From Cladobotryum mycophilum (lineage: Eukaryota > Ascomycota > Sordariomycetes > Hypocreales > Hypocreaceae), in NCBI GenBank assembly GCA_036429605.1, contig JAVFKD010000016.1, forward strand, positions 2,170,001 to 2,234,000: a stretch of DNA of 64,000 nucleotides. The letters are read 5' to 3'. The position numbers and the translations under genes are program-made. Below are positions 45,038 to 55,206 of the stretch, piece by piece (positions within the stretch are counted from its first letter, which is position 1; every line of letters begins with the position of its first letter). The notes below the pieces were generated by a model. That model worked only from the letters and a program-made list of their open reading frames with translations, had not been told where the DNA came from and made no database searches.

Positions 45038-47068
45038 ATGGAGTTAGCACGTGGCCCTCCAAAGGTCAAAAACAAGGGCGCCGCGCCGATTCAGATCAGC
45101 GCGGAACAGCTTCTCCGTGAAGCTGTTGACCGACAGGAGGTCTCTATCCAGGCACCAGCCCAGCGGTTTGCCGACCTCGAGGAACTCCACGAATACCAGG
45201 GCCGCAAGCGCAAGGGATTTGAAGATTATGTCAGGAGAAATCGCATGAAATTGAGCAATTGGCTGCAGTATGCCAATTGGGAACTGGACCAAAAGGAGTT
45301 TGCTCGCGCTCGTTCCGTTTTCGAGCGCTGTCTCGATGCGCACCCGAACGATATCCAAGTATGGACGCGCTACATCGAGGCAGAGATGAAGACAAGGAAC
45401 ATTAACCATGCGAGGAACTTGCTTGACCGAGCAGTGACGCGACTGCCCCGAGTTGACAAGATATGGTATAAATACGTGTACATGGAGGAGATGCTGGGTA
45501 ATGTCCCCGGAACCAGACAGGTCTTTGACAGATGGATGCAATGGCACCCCGACGAGGCTGCATGGAGTTCCTATATCAAGCTGGAGAAGCGGTATGGAGA
45601 GTTTGACAGAGCACGCGACATCTTCAGAGCATTTACCACGATCCACCCGGAACCTCGAAATTGGATAAAATGGGCTAAGTTTGAGGAAGAGTTTGGAACG
45701 AGCAACTTGGTCCGTGAGGTGTTTGGGGCCGCTGTCGAAGCCCTGGGCGACGAATATGTGGATGAGAGGCTGTTCATTACTTACGCTAGATTCGAAGCCA
45801 AGCTCAAGGAGTACGAACGAGCTCGAGCCATCTACAAGTATGCGCTTGACCGCTTGCCACGATCTAGGTCAAGATTACTCCACAAAGCATATACAACATT
45901 CGAAAAGCAGTTTGGCGACCAGGATGGTGTTGAGGATGTGGTATTGTCCAAGAGACGGGTATACTATGAAGAACAGGTCCGAGAGAACCCTAAGAACTAC
46001 GACGCTTGGTTTGACTACGCTGGTCTGGAAGAGGCGTCGCGAGATGCGGATCGTGTGCGGGATGTGTATGAGCGAGCGATTGCCCAGGTGCCTCCGACCC
46101 AGGAGAAACGACATTGGCGAAGATACATTTATCTCTGGGTCTTTTATGCGGTTTGGGAAGAACTGGAGGGCCAAGATGTTGAGCGAGCACGACAAATCTA
46201 CAACACATGCCTGGGGCTGATACCCCACAAGAAGTTTACCTTTGCCAAGGTCTGGCTGCTCGCGGCGCAGTTTGAGATTCGACAGGGCGAGTTAACAGCG
46301 GCAAGGAAGATATTGGGACGCGCCATTGGCATGTGCCCCAAGGACAAGCTCTTCAACGGTTACATCGATCTAGAGCGCAAGTTGTTCGAATTCGTGCGCT
46401 GCCGAACCCTATACGAGAAACACATCGAGTTCAACGCCACAAACTGTCAGACCTGGATCAAGTTTGCGGAACTAGAGCGTGGGCTTGATGATCTCGAGCG
46501 CACGCGGGCCATCTTTGAGCTGGCTGTGAGCCAACCACAGCTAGACATGCCGGAGCTTTTATGGAAGGCCTACATTGATTTTGAAGAGGAGGAAGGTGAA
46601 TACGACAGGACGCGCGAGCTGTATGAGCGATTGCTGGACAAGACAGATCACGTCAAGGTCTGGATCAGCTTCGCACACTTTGAAATCAACATCCCCGAAG
46701 ATGACGAGGAGGGAGAAGCCGAGGAACAACCCGTCAGCGAGGAAGCCAAAGCCCGCGCGCGGAACATCTTCCAGCGCGCCCACAAGAGCATGCGCGACAA
46801 GGACCTCAAGGAGGAGCGCGTGTCCCTACTCAACGCCTGGCTGTCGTTCGAGCGCACACACGGGTCGCCAGACGACGTCGAAGCCGTGCAAAAGCAGATG
46901 CCTCGCAGGATCAAGAAGAGAAGGCTCGTGGAGGACGGCGACGGGGAGGAGTACGAGGAATACTTTGACTACGTGTTCCCCGCGGACGACCAGCAGGCCA
47001 AGAGCCTCTCCGGTATCCTGGCTGCTGCGCAGAAATGGAGGCAGGTCGGGGACTCGTTCGGTGCTTGA
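45038..47068 (+). CDS. clf1: Pre-mRNA splicing factor CLF1/SYF3 (crooked neck)
   Basis: Scaffold of the Prp19-associated (NTC) complex in the activated spliceosome. One uninterrupted frame of 676 residues, the usual length of fungal Clf1. After the N-terminal [23 protein letters not shown] segment, conserved in all orthologues, the protein is built of tandem HAT (half-TPR) repeats from about residue 45 to 600: repeated W-x-x-Y/F-x-x-x-E and RAR-x-x-F/Y-E-R patterns such as [24 protein letters not shown]... and [22 protein letters not shown]. The C-terminal part is acidic, ending in [23 protein letters not shown]. The frame opens upstream at 44891, but the Met at 45038 begins the conserved N-terminus. 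It lies head to head with PRP31. Confidence 0.97.
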   Translation: MELARGPPKVKNKGAAPIQISAEQLLREAVDRQEVSIQAPAQRFADLEELHEYQGRKRKGFEDYVRRNRMKLSNWLQYANWELDQKEFARARSVFERCLDAHPNDIQVWTRYIEAEMKTRNINHARNLLDRAVTRLPRVDKIWYKYVYMEEMLGNVPGTRQVFDRWMQWHPDEAAWSSYIKLEKRYGEFDRARDIFRAFTTIHPEPRNWIKWAKFEEEFGTSNLVREVFGAAVEALGDEYVDERLFITYARFEAKLKEYERARAIYKYALDRLPRSRSRLLHKAYTTFEKQFGDQDGVEDVVLSKRRVYYEEQVRENPKNYDAWFDYAGLEEASRDADRVRDVYERAIAQVPPTQEKRHWRRYIYLWVFYAVWEELEGQDVERARQIYNTCLGLIPHKKFTFAKVWLLAAQFEIRQGELTAARKILGRAIGMCPKDKLFNGYIDLERKLFEFVRCRTLYEKHIEFNATNCQTWIKFAELERGLDDLERTRAIFELAVSQPQLDMPELLWKAYIDFEEEEGEYDRTRELYERLLDKTDHVKVWISFAHFEINIPEDDEEGEAEEQPVSEEAKARARNIFQRAHKSMRDKDLKEERVSLLNAWLSFERTHGSPDDVEAVQKQMPRRIKKRRLVEDGDGEEYEEYFDYVFPADDQQAKSLSGILAAAQKWRQVGDSFGA

Positions 47069-48551
47069 GTTGGCACTGTTTCGGACTCTTTACGCTATCT
47101 TGGTTGTTGCTCGTCATCCTTTTCTGAGTTTCTGAAAAAGGGGGGCTGCAACTCTTATGAGTTTATTACTAGGTCCAAAAAACATGGGATCATCGTAAGG
47201 ACCTCCTCCTCCATGAACGCATCATCATCATCCAGTCTAGCTTCTCCAAGAAAAACCTTGGACAAATAGACATGCTCGAAACCCTAATTCAGGAACACAA
47301 TGCTACGTCACTCACACTCACACTCACACTTACACGCAAACAAGCAAAGACGCAAACACACACGCACACACGCTCTCACGCACGGCACACATACCAAGAA
47401 GCAAGATTGGAACATTGGAACAGGGGCGGGAAGACCCGGCTCGTTGACGTTTCAGCCAGAAAACCCTTTTTTCTTGGCTTGCGGAGCAGAAGATCCTTGG
47501 GGGAAAAAACGTCAAGTCTGTGATGTCATGGATATTAGCTCCAAATCCCCATGTCGCTCTCTCGCTCTCTCTCATGATCCCCCTTCAATACAGAGCTCAT
47601 CAGCTCCCCTCTCTTATAGATATGAAAAAAAGACTCAATCATGTTCCTTGTACATAGAACGCAAAAAAAGAAGCCATTTGGAATTGGTTTGAATGAATAA
47701 TTAATATTGCAATGCTCAAAACGTTCATCATCATCGTCATCGAAATCAATGGTCATAATCTCATTCATTGGTTTCTCTCCATTACGTTCAAACATTCAAG
47801 TGATACTATCTATATCACAACCCAAACAAAAAAAACAAGCCACCAATACTACAGGGGGGGGGCATTCCAGAAATTCAAGCCATTCCCATCCTTTAACCGG
47901 TTTTATTCAAACCCAAATGTAGATCCCACCTATCATCGTTACCCTTGCCGACTTTACCGTGATCATCATTCCACCTCTTCCCTGCCTTGTCTAACTCCAT
48001 CCTCGCTTTTAGCCTGGCAACACATGCAGACGGGGGCTTGATCGTTCGATTATGATTGATGAATCCTTCGGTTCGTGTTGCCGTGCTCGACGAGCTTGTT
48101 TCCAAAAATGATGTCGTGTCCATCCTCTCGGATTCGTTCCTTTCGAGAGGCAGAACATACACGCTTCTTCTCTTAGTAGCGTCGGGGATCTGTAACAAAG
48201 CATCCATAATTAGTCATATTTTCTCAATACACACAGTAAGTTTTGAAATCAAAGAAATGTTTCAGTCTTGGACTCATTCTACATAGTGTACCCGTTAAGG
48301 GGGTACTCCACGCAGCACACCAAATCTTTCAAGCCTTATTTTCCTTTCCTTTTTCCAGCAAGCCAATTTTTCCTTGGAACACATTGCGAAAGAAGGCTGA
48401 AAGAAACGAAACAGTGTAGGGGAATTAATATAGCAGCACTTGCCGCTTCTTAAGGAGCGTGTGTTGTGATATTCAAGGAAGAACCAAAGTTGAGCAAAAA
48501 TGACTGTCAAGCCAGGCGTATCCAAAAGCAGGTTGATCAGCGGACCACAAT
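47069..48551. other. Convergent 3' flanks, CLF1 and DUF3824-like gene
   Basis: CACT/CA-rich repeats lie at about 47305-47365. Only short unrecognised frames on both strands. Confidence 0.6.
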
Positions 48552-50729
48552 TCAGCGGGTGCCACGTCTCATGGGTGGTGCAGAGAAACGAGTAGCGCTG
48601 TATGGGTTGTCATCGATGTAATGTGGCCCATTTGCAGTGCCAGCACCATTATAGAAGGCATAAGGAGAGCGAGATGGAGAGTCCCAACTTGCAGATCTCC
48701 GCCTATCGCCAAGCTTCTTGCGTCTCTCTCTCTCCAGGCGCTTTTCATGGCGCTTGGCTTTTTCTTGCTTGAACTCGCTGCATTCGCGCGTCAATTGCCT
48801 TGCACTCTGCAGTTCCGAGAGGGCACCCTTGATACCCATTGCTGCAATCCCAACGGCTGCGGCATCCTGCATAATAGCCTTTGACTTGAGCTTCTTGGCT
48901 TCGTGCTCACTGAGCCGCCCTTGCTTGACAGCCTTTTGCCTAGCCTTTCTCTTCTCCATGCTGTGATAAACCTCATTTGCTGCGTGGACAGTGGCAACGG
49001 CCGCAAGGCCAGTAGTCACAAGTTGCTTACCTCTCATTTTCTTAGCCCTCCTCTCATCCTCGTCCGAATCTCCAAGATCTGACTCAGAACCGTAGCCAGA
49101 CCGACGTTCCTTCCGCTCATGGCGGTCTCGAGAGCGATCGCCAGCAGAACGCTCTCGGTGTCCACGGTCAGAGCCGTAGCTTTGGTTGCGTCTATGGCCC
49201 TTGCTACTACCATCATAGCTGTCGTCCCGTCGTTGGGGTCTGCGAGAGCCTTGGTCGTAAGAATCCTCCCTGTCTCGTCGTCGAGTCTCATCTGCCGCTA
49301 CCATAGCGCCGCTGCCAATGCCTAACTTGGCCAAGCCATCGCGGGCCTTGTCAACAACACTGCGGCTTCGGCTACGCTCATAGCGACGGTCCCTCGAAGG
49401 GCTCCTGGAATCGTAGTTTCCACGACCGCGACTGCGTGATCTCGAATGATCCAAGGCCTTCTTAGCGCCTAGAGCACCCAAACCAGCAGTAGCAAGAGCA
49501 GCAAGGCCGGTTCCGCCACCGCCACTGCCGCGTGAGCGAGCGCGAGACCGTGAACGGCTTCTACCGGTAAGCTTATCTTCTTCAATTTCGTTTTTGGAAC
49601 CGTTGATCAAGCGATTTCCTACCAGACCACCAATGACGGATTCCGCAAGACCTAGCTTGCCATGGTCTGCACCATGGGCAGCATCAACGGTTGCAGCACC
49701 GGCGGCAGCAGTAAGAATGCGCTTAGTCTTTTCTCCCCTCCAGCCACCTGGCTCCTTGGCAACACGGAAGGCTTCGGTGGCACCAGCAAGAAGCGAGGCG
49801 ATGGCAGCCTTTTGGACCTTGTTGTGACCTTTGCTGCCGCCTCGCGAGCTTGCGCGAGAAGGCGTGGGGCTACCGCCTCGGCTTCGGGTGTCCGAACGCC
49901 TATCATCGCCTACGCCACCTGTAAGGCTCTTGACGGCAGCACTGAGACCTGTTGCTGCCAAGGCACTCTCAAGGAAGTTCTTGTGACCCTTCTTCTCCTT
50001 GGAGTTGTAGTCCTCGTCGTCTGAATAGTATTCAGACATCTCTCCATCGCGGCCACGATGAAGAATGTAGTTTGCCTTTCGGTCTTTCTTGGCTTGCTGC
50101 TTGCTGTAGAATTCCGCTCCTTGGTAGGCAGCGAGAGCGCCAAAACCAGCAAGGGCGGCAGAGGCCAATGGATTGCGTTGCACTTCGGTTCTCTCTTCCT
50201 TGGCTTCGCGGCGGTCGTAGAGTTCCTTACCGCCAGCGAGGAGGGCAGCACCAGCAACAGCGGCAATGATTTTCTCCTGGGTGCTCAACCCCGAAGAATG
50301 CTTTTGCTTCCTCTCACTGCGCTCGCTTCGGTTGTCATCTTCATGATATTTGTCGCTTCGCCTCACCCGACGCTCGTATTCACGGTCATATTCACGGTCA
50401 TATCGAGAGTCGTGGCGGGGTCCGTAGCTGCGACGATATTCATAGTCCTCGTGGACATAACCCGGCTCAGCAGAGCGAGTTCGGCGGCCGTCTCGATCAA
50501 CGGGGACAAGTAAGTCGCGGCGACCACTCTCGGCGGAGAGGCCACTGTCCTCACGGCCGCGCGGGACAAGTTGAGTTGTGTGAGTGGTGTGCGTAGTGTA
50601 GGGTTGAGGTTGAGCCTGGTAGGAATCTCTCAGATTTCCATGACTATCGAAATAGCGAGGATCCCACTCGTCGACATCCTCCCCTCTCAGAATGCGACGA
50701 GAATGGTCGTATGAATCGTAGCCAGCCAT
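48552..50729 (-). CDS. DUF3824-like protein with glycine-zipper helices and RS/RD-rich linkers
   Basis: Single exon, 725 residues. I assign it to the DUF3824-type fungal proteins by architecture; function is unknown. The start, MAGYDSYDHSRRILRGEDVDEWDPRYFD, and the first 150 residues are Tyr/Arg/Asp-rich. Several Ala/Gly-rich helices then alternate with charged linkers: KIIAAVAGAALLAGGKELYD and SAALAGFGALAAYQGAEFY (about 150-210), FLESALAATGLSAAVKSL, IASLLAGATEAFRVA, ILTAAAGAATVDAAHGADHG, ESVIGGLVGNRLI, TGLAALATAGLGALGAKKAL and LVTTGLAAVATVHAANEVY. Linkers include SRSRSRARSRGS and HRERSAGDRSRDRHERKERR. There is no signal peptide and no continuous membrane helix long enough to be certain. Divergent from the GPI-anchored protein gene. 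Confidence 0.85.
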   Translation of the reverse strand: MAGYDSYDHSRRILRGEDVDEWDPRYFDSHGNLRDSYQAQPQPYTTHTTHTTQLVPRGREDSGLSAESGRRDLLVPVDRDGRRTRSAEPGYVHEDYEYRRSYGPRHDSRYDREYDREYERRVRRSDKYHEDDNRSERSERKQKHSSGLSTQEKIIAAVAGAALLAGGKELYDRREAKEERTEVQRNPLASAALAGFGALAAYQGAEFYSKQQAKKDRKANYILHRGRDGEMSEYYSDDEDYNSKEKKGHKNFLESALAATGLSAAVKSLTGGVGDDRRSDTRSRGGSPTPSRASSRGGSKGHNKVQKAAIASLLAGATEAFRVAKEPGGWRGEKTKRILTAAAGAATVDAAHGADHGKLGLAESVIGGLVGNRLINGSKNEIEEDKLTGRSRSRSRARSRGSGGGGTGLAALATAGLGALGAKKALDHSRSRSRGRGNYDSRSPSRDRRYERSRSRSVVDKARDGLAKLGIGSGAMVAADETRRRDREDSYDQGSRRPQRRDDSYDGSSKGHRRNQSYGSDRGHRERSAGDRSRDRHERKERRSGYGSESDLGDSDEDERRAKKMRGKQLVTTGLAAVATVHAANEVYHSMEKRKARQKAVKQGRLSEHEAKKLKSKAIMQDAAAVGIAAMGIKGALSELQSARQLTRECSEFKQEKAKRHEKRLERERRKKLGDRRRSASWDSPSRSPYAFYNGAGTANGPHYIDDNPYSATRFSAPPMRRGTR

Positions 50730-53106
50730 TCAAGCTGTAGTTTGCCTAAGTGTACGTGTATATAGAGGTTGTTGTTTATTTCAAGAGTAAAAGATTATAC
50801 AGAAATAGTTATCGATATGTCCAAGATTTGGCAGCCAAAAAATGGGAACAAAATACGTATGAGTTTGCGTTGGAGGAAGAAGACAGGACAGACAAAATTT
50901 GTCGTTGATGCAAGAGCAAGAGGAAGAGGAGGGACGAGATATTGGTCGAAATGGGGCGCACCGTCATGGAGGGATGGAGGGGGACCAAGCAAGGCCCTTG
51001 CCAAGCGCATGCCATGGCGGGGCACGACGTAATGGGTTTCGAGAACCTGCGCCAACATCAACAGGCCACCTGCACCCAGACACCCCAACACACCCCAATG
51101 CAGAAGAAGCCACTGGGAGGGCACAGAGGCCACTGAGAGACTACTGAAGAGACTGCTGTGGAGGGGGCGAACCAGGCCACTCGGCTAGCAATGTCTTGCC
51201 CAAGTTTCAGTTGATCAAACCTCGTGTGTTGTTTTGGCACAGCCGCCGGTAGATCTCGAGACTTGAAAAGCCATTCCACCCAAAAGACTGACTGCGCCTC
51301 ACGGGGTTCTGTTGGTCGGTCCTCTTGGTCTTTTTTATTTTATTTACTTACTACTCCTTTTTATTCACTTTGCCTCGCTGTTTTCCAGTTCTCCCAGGTC
51401 TGTTTGACTTCTCTTCTGTATTGATAATGTTCCTGTCGTTGTCCATCTGGTGCGATTGACCACAGAGCTGGGTACAACCGTCTACTCTGCTACCCTATGC
51501 TCGCATTACTCATATTGTTGCCACCTACCCTTGGCATCCCGTCTCCGCCCATATCATGTTGCTCAATCTTCCCGGGCGACACATCTCAGGATTACCATCA
51601 AACCATAAAGCATCTCATCTACACGTGGGCTTGGCTTGTTTTCATTTCGTCTTTTCTTGACAATAGTCGGGCGGTTAGTTTACAAGGCCGTCGAGCCCTC
51701 TCTCTTTATTAAGCCACGGATTGCCGTGAACAAAGCTGAACCTAGGCTAAAAGATGATGAAAGATCAACCTTTTTGACAGAACCAAGGCAAATCGCAAGG
51801 CTGTTGGTATATCCCAACACAGTCCAAGCATTTTGCCCTAGACCTTGACAGCCTCATCTTATCGTTCCAGGACTCCTTCTTCAACGGCCGCCCCATTTTC
51901 GCTGGTGGGTCTTCTGAATTAACCCCTCCAACGCTCTCCCTTTCCTCCACAAGGTATGGAGTACAGCCCCTCACTTCAACTTCCACCGCATGTCAGGTTC
52001 ATGCAAATATGGGCGTACAAGTAGAACTAGTAGAATGCAAAAGGCCTCCCGTCTTTCCCAACCAACCTTTTCAGAAATCAAAGGAATGACGCAACGCCAC
52101 CAACAACAAGCACCAAGCACCAAGAACCAACGGCGAGAGCCGCCTGATTAGGCTCCGACGAATTCCCAAATTGCCAAGGTTCCATTGTCAAACTCCCCCG
52201 GGGTAAGGATTCCTCAGCCACAACGTCAGCCTCCTTTATGTGGGTTAAACCCTCAATAACGGCGTCTCGTGACTGGTTCAGATGGTTTCGTAGTTTCGTA
52301 GAGACCCACCGCAGAAACAAAGCCACGGACCAAGCTGAGGAATGATGTCATGATTGACACAAAAGTCCAAGGAACGCTTAGGGTAGCTTTTCGGTAGCCT
52401 GAGGCGCCTGCCTGAATCATCAGGACGCCATATCGATTCCCTTTGTTGCAACTGCTTTTCTAGAATCTCTCCAGCTTTTTCTTTTTGGTTTCAACTCCGA
52501 GTGCGGGTTTGATGAGCAACCGAAAACTGATCACCCCAACCTCCTCACCTCCATTTCTGGTTTAGCGCCTCCTGTCGCACTTTTGACATCGCTTCCAAGG
52601 GAGGCTCGGCAGATGTTTAGGCTTGCCTATCACCTCCCCATGCCGAGCCCTGAGCTTCCCCTTTCATCCAAGAGCCATCATGTACGGAGTAGGACATGCA
52701 GTTCCCAAGAATGTTACCGATTGGCAATGACGAGTCCGGGTTTCTGAATTTCGTCTTCACGCCCCCCGTCCGTCCGTCCGTCCGTCCGTCTCTCCGTGAA
52801 TCGAATGATTTTTTCCAACTAATAATAGAAAATCAATAATGGGGCCCAAGAGGAGAATACGAAGTTCCAGACCCCCCAGTCCGTGTGTCTCACCCAATCC
52901 GTGAGACAATGATGTGTCCGCGTACGTAAACCGCCACGACTTACCTACTACTAATAATAACAATTACCCCCATCTCTTCTCTTCTCCTGTGCTTGAAGCC
53001 TTAAAGTACGGAACTATATCTTTCCATCTTTGCAATCTCGTATTTCATCTCGATTTCTCCTTCTCAAGCACAATATACATACATACATCAAAAGCCAGTC
53101 CCAAAA
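50730..53106. other. Divergent promoter region, DUF3824-like and GPI-protein genes
   Basis: No gene supported. CGTC tetranucleotide repeats lie at 52767-52790 and a TACGGAGTA word at 52683-52691. The last 150 bases are a CT-rich leader of the GPI-protein gene. Confidence 0.6.
52767..52790. repeat. CGTC tetranucleotide repeat
   Basis: About six tandem copies in intergenic DNA. Confidence 0.85.
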
Positions 53107-53836
53107 ATGCGTCAATCTATTGCTCTATTCACAGTGCTCGCCAGCCTCGGCCTGGCTGAACCTATCGAGAAGCGACAAGATGCACCGTAACGCCCCCCCC
53201 CCCCCCCCCCAAAAAAAAAAAAACAACCGCTAGGCTTGGGCTACCTTGCACAATCTCAGGCTAACAAACCATCTCAGAAGCGATACTCGCCAGTTCTCGC
53301 TCCCTGTCGAGGCCACGGCCTTTACTGGTGACCCGGCTCTGTCAACGGCTCCTCTCCTGACCATCGAAACCATCTCTCCAACTGACGATGGCTCCGTGTC
53401 TCTGCCTTTCTTCACAAATACAGACACCGCCTCTGGTACCACTGCCACTGGTACCACTGCCACCGGTATCACCGTCACCCAGACCGGAACTGTAACCGCT
53501 ACAACCACAGTTCGATCATCGTAAGTCTCCAGTCTACATCCTTCTTTTGTAGAATGCTTGTTTGCTTTATACTTGGAATCCGCCCATCTCACATCACATC
53601 TCTCACTTAGAACCGCTGCTCAAACAACCGCTTCCGCACCATCATCCAGCGCCCTCACCAGTGGATCCGGATCCAGCTCTGATGCTCCGCCTGCCACCAC
53701 TCTTACGGGAACCCATACTACCACTCATACCACAACCAAGGAAACATCATCAACTTCCAACCCTGCTGCCATGCCAACTGCGTTTGCCAATGCTGCCGGT
53801 GTTGTGGCCATGGTTGGTCTAGCTTTGGTCTTGTAA
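53107..53836 (+). CDS. Small secreted, probably GPI-anchored Ser/Thr-rich cell-wall protein
   Basis: Exons 53107-53186, 53278-53520 and 53611-53836 join in phase to 182 residues. A classic signal peptide (MRQSIALFTVLASLGLA) is followed by an EKR site suited to Kex2 cleavage at about residue 24. The mature part has no Cys and is rich in Thr, Ser and Ala, with short repeats such as GTTATGTTATG, as in O-mannosylated wall proteins. The C-terminus has small residues (SSTSNPAAM) and then a hydrophobic tail (AGVVAMVGLALVL), the pattern of a GPI-attachment signal. Thus it likely ends at the plasma membrane or wall. No enzymatic domain is seen. Intron 1 carries a C18-A13 tract at 53193-53223. Function unknown. 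Confidence 0.82.
53193..53223 (+). repeat. C18-A13 homopolymer tract inside an intron
   Basis: Eighteen C directly followed by thirteen A, a few bases after the donor of intron 1 of the GPI-protein gene. True lengths are hard to sequence. Confidence 0.8.
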
Positions 53837-55206
53837 AGGAGTGGCCATCATATCAACCAACTTAACTTAACCCCTTATATATATATCTGGGCAACAGAAT
53901 GTCATCGATGAGAGGCGGGCACATATCGAACCATGCACTACGGATATTATGAAGAAACAGAATAAAGAAAACAATAATCACACCGAATTCATGTATGTAA
54001 AGACATGTCCAATGCAATTGTATGTAGGGTGGATAAAGGATCAATGAGCTGGAGCTTGTCCACGCCCCCAGACTCTGACAACTTTTGGATTACCCTTGAT
54101 CCCTTAGTATCGTACAAATTCAGAACATATCCACAGCAACATGGTACCACGCTGTCTAGCATCAAATATCAGGAACATCCCAGTCCTGAAGAACTACCTC
54201 GAAAATGCATTCGAAAATCAAATGTGCCCTTTTTTTCCATTTGCCAATTAGCATCCTCCCAATTCCATTTCTGTGCTCTCTTGCAAATGCCGTCCCTGGC
54301 TCCTGTGAGTTATTTCCCTCCACTCATTGTGTGTGCTCTCGATTTTTTGTCTTTCCATCGTCGTCTAACAAGAAAAAGAAAAGGAGAAGAAAAGGAAAAA
54401 GAAAGAAGAAAAATCGTGAAAAAAAGAGCTTGCGTTTCTCGTAAAAAAACACGGCTGCTCGAACGCTTGGCCATGTGTTAACCTTCCCGAGGTGAAAAGT
54501 ATGAATGGCCGTATCGTGGACCCCCTAAAGATCCGAATGGAAGTGAAGCTGCAACATCTTTCCAATCAAAGTCTGCCAAGCATGCCATCTCTGGATTCCC
54601 GGGCGGCGTGAGCACGCATCCCCACATCGAACATATGGATGTGGCTCGTGATGATGGATATCCCCGTGCCAACACAAGTCCCTTCGTCTCCAATGGTAAA
54701 AAAACATACTGCCCTCCATCCCTCCCACAAACCCAAATACCTTGAAGCAGGGCTGTTGTGCGCCTGTCGCGTCATAGCATTTGGACCCCAAAAATGCGTG
54801 CAAGGCATCTCTTCTCCCAAATCACCATGCTTGCTGCCACAGTGCATCGAAACGCCATATTCATTGCCATCAAATCATCCGCGCATGTACATTCAAGCGC
54901 AAGAAAGCGGATTTCATACATTTCTGAAATCCTGAACCAAGAAATAAAACCACAACTGGTGCAGCGCTTTTGATAGGTTCTTTGGTCGGCCCAAGCCAAG
55001 ACCAGCCAGGCTGCGCTGCGCCGCGACCGAGAATTAAATTCATGCATGCGTATTTCGCCTAGGCTCGTCAAGTATCGTGACAAATAGTCTTGGCTTGAGC
55101 CTAGTTGAATGTGGAGAAAATGCCATCAGGTTATTCACTTGGCACACACCGACAGGGACGCCTTCTTGTTCGAAAAACAATTGCCGTCTCTGTGCAGTCC
55201 ACAAAT
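53837..55206. other. Convergent 3' flanks, GPI-protein and La-motif genes
   Basis: Includes an A/G-rich stretch near 54369-54430. A frame of 158 codons at 54005-54481 has no recognisable content. No gene supported. Confidence 0.55.
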
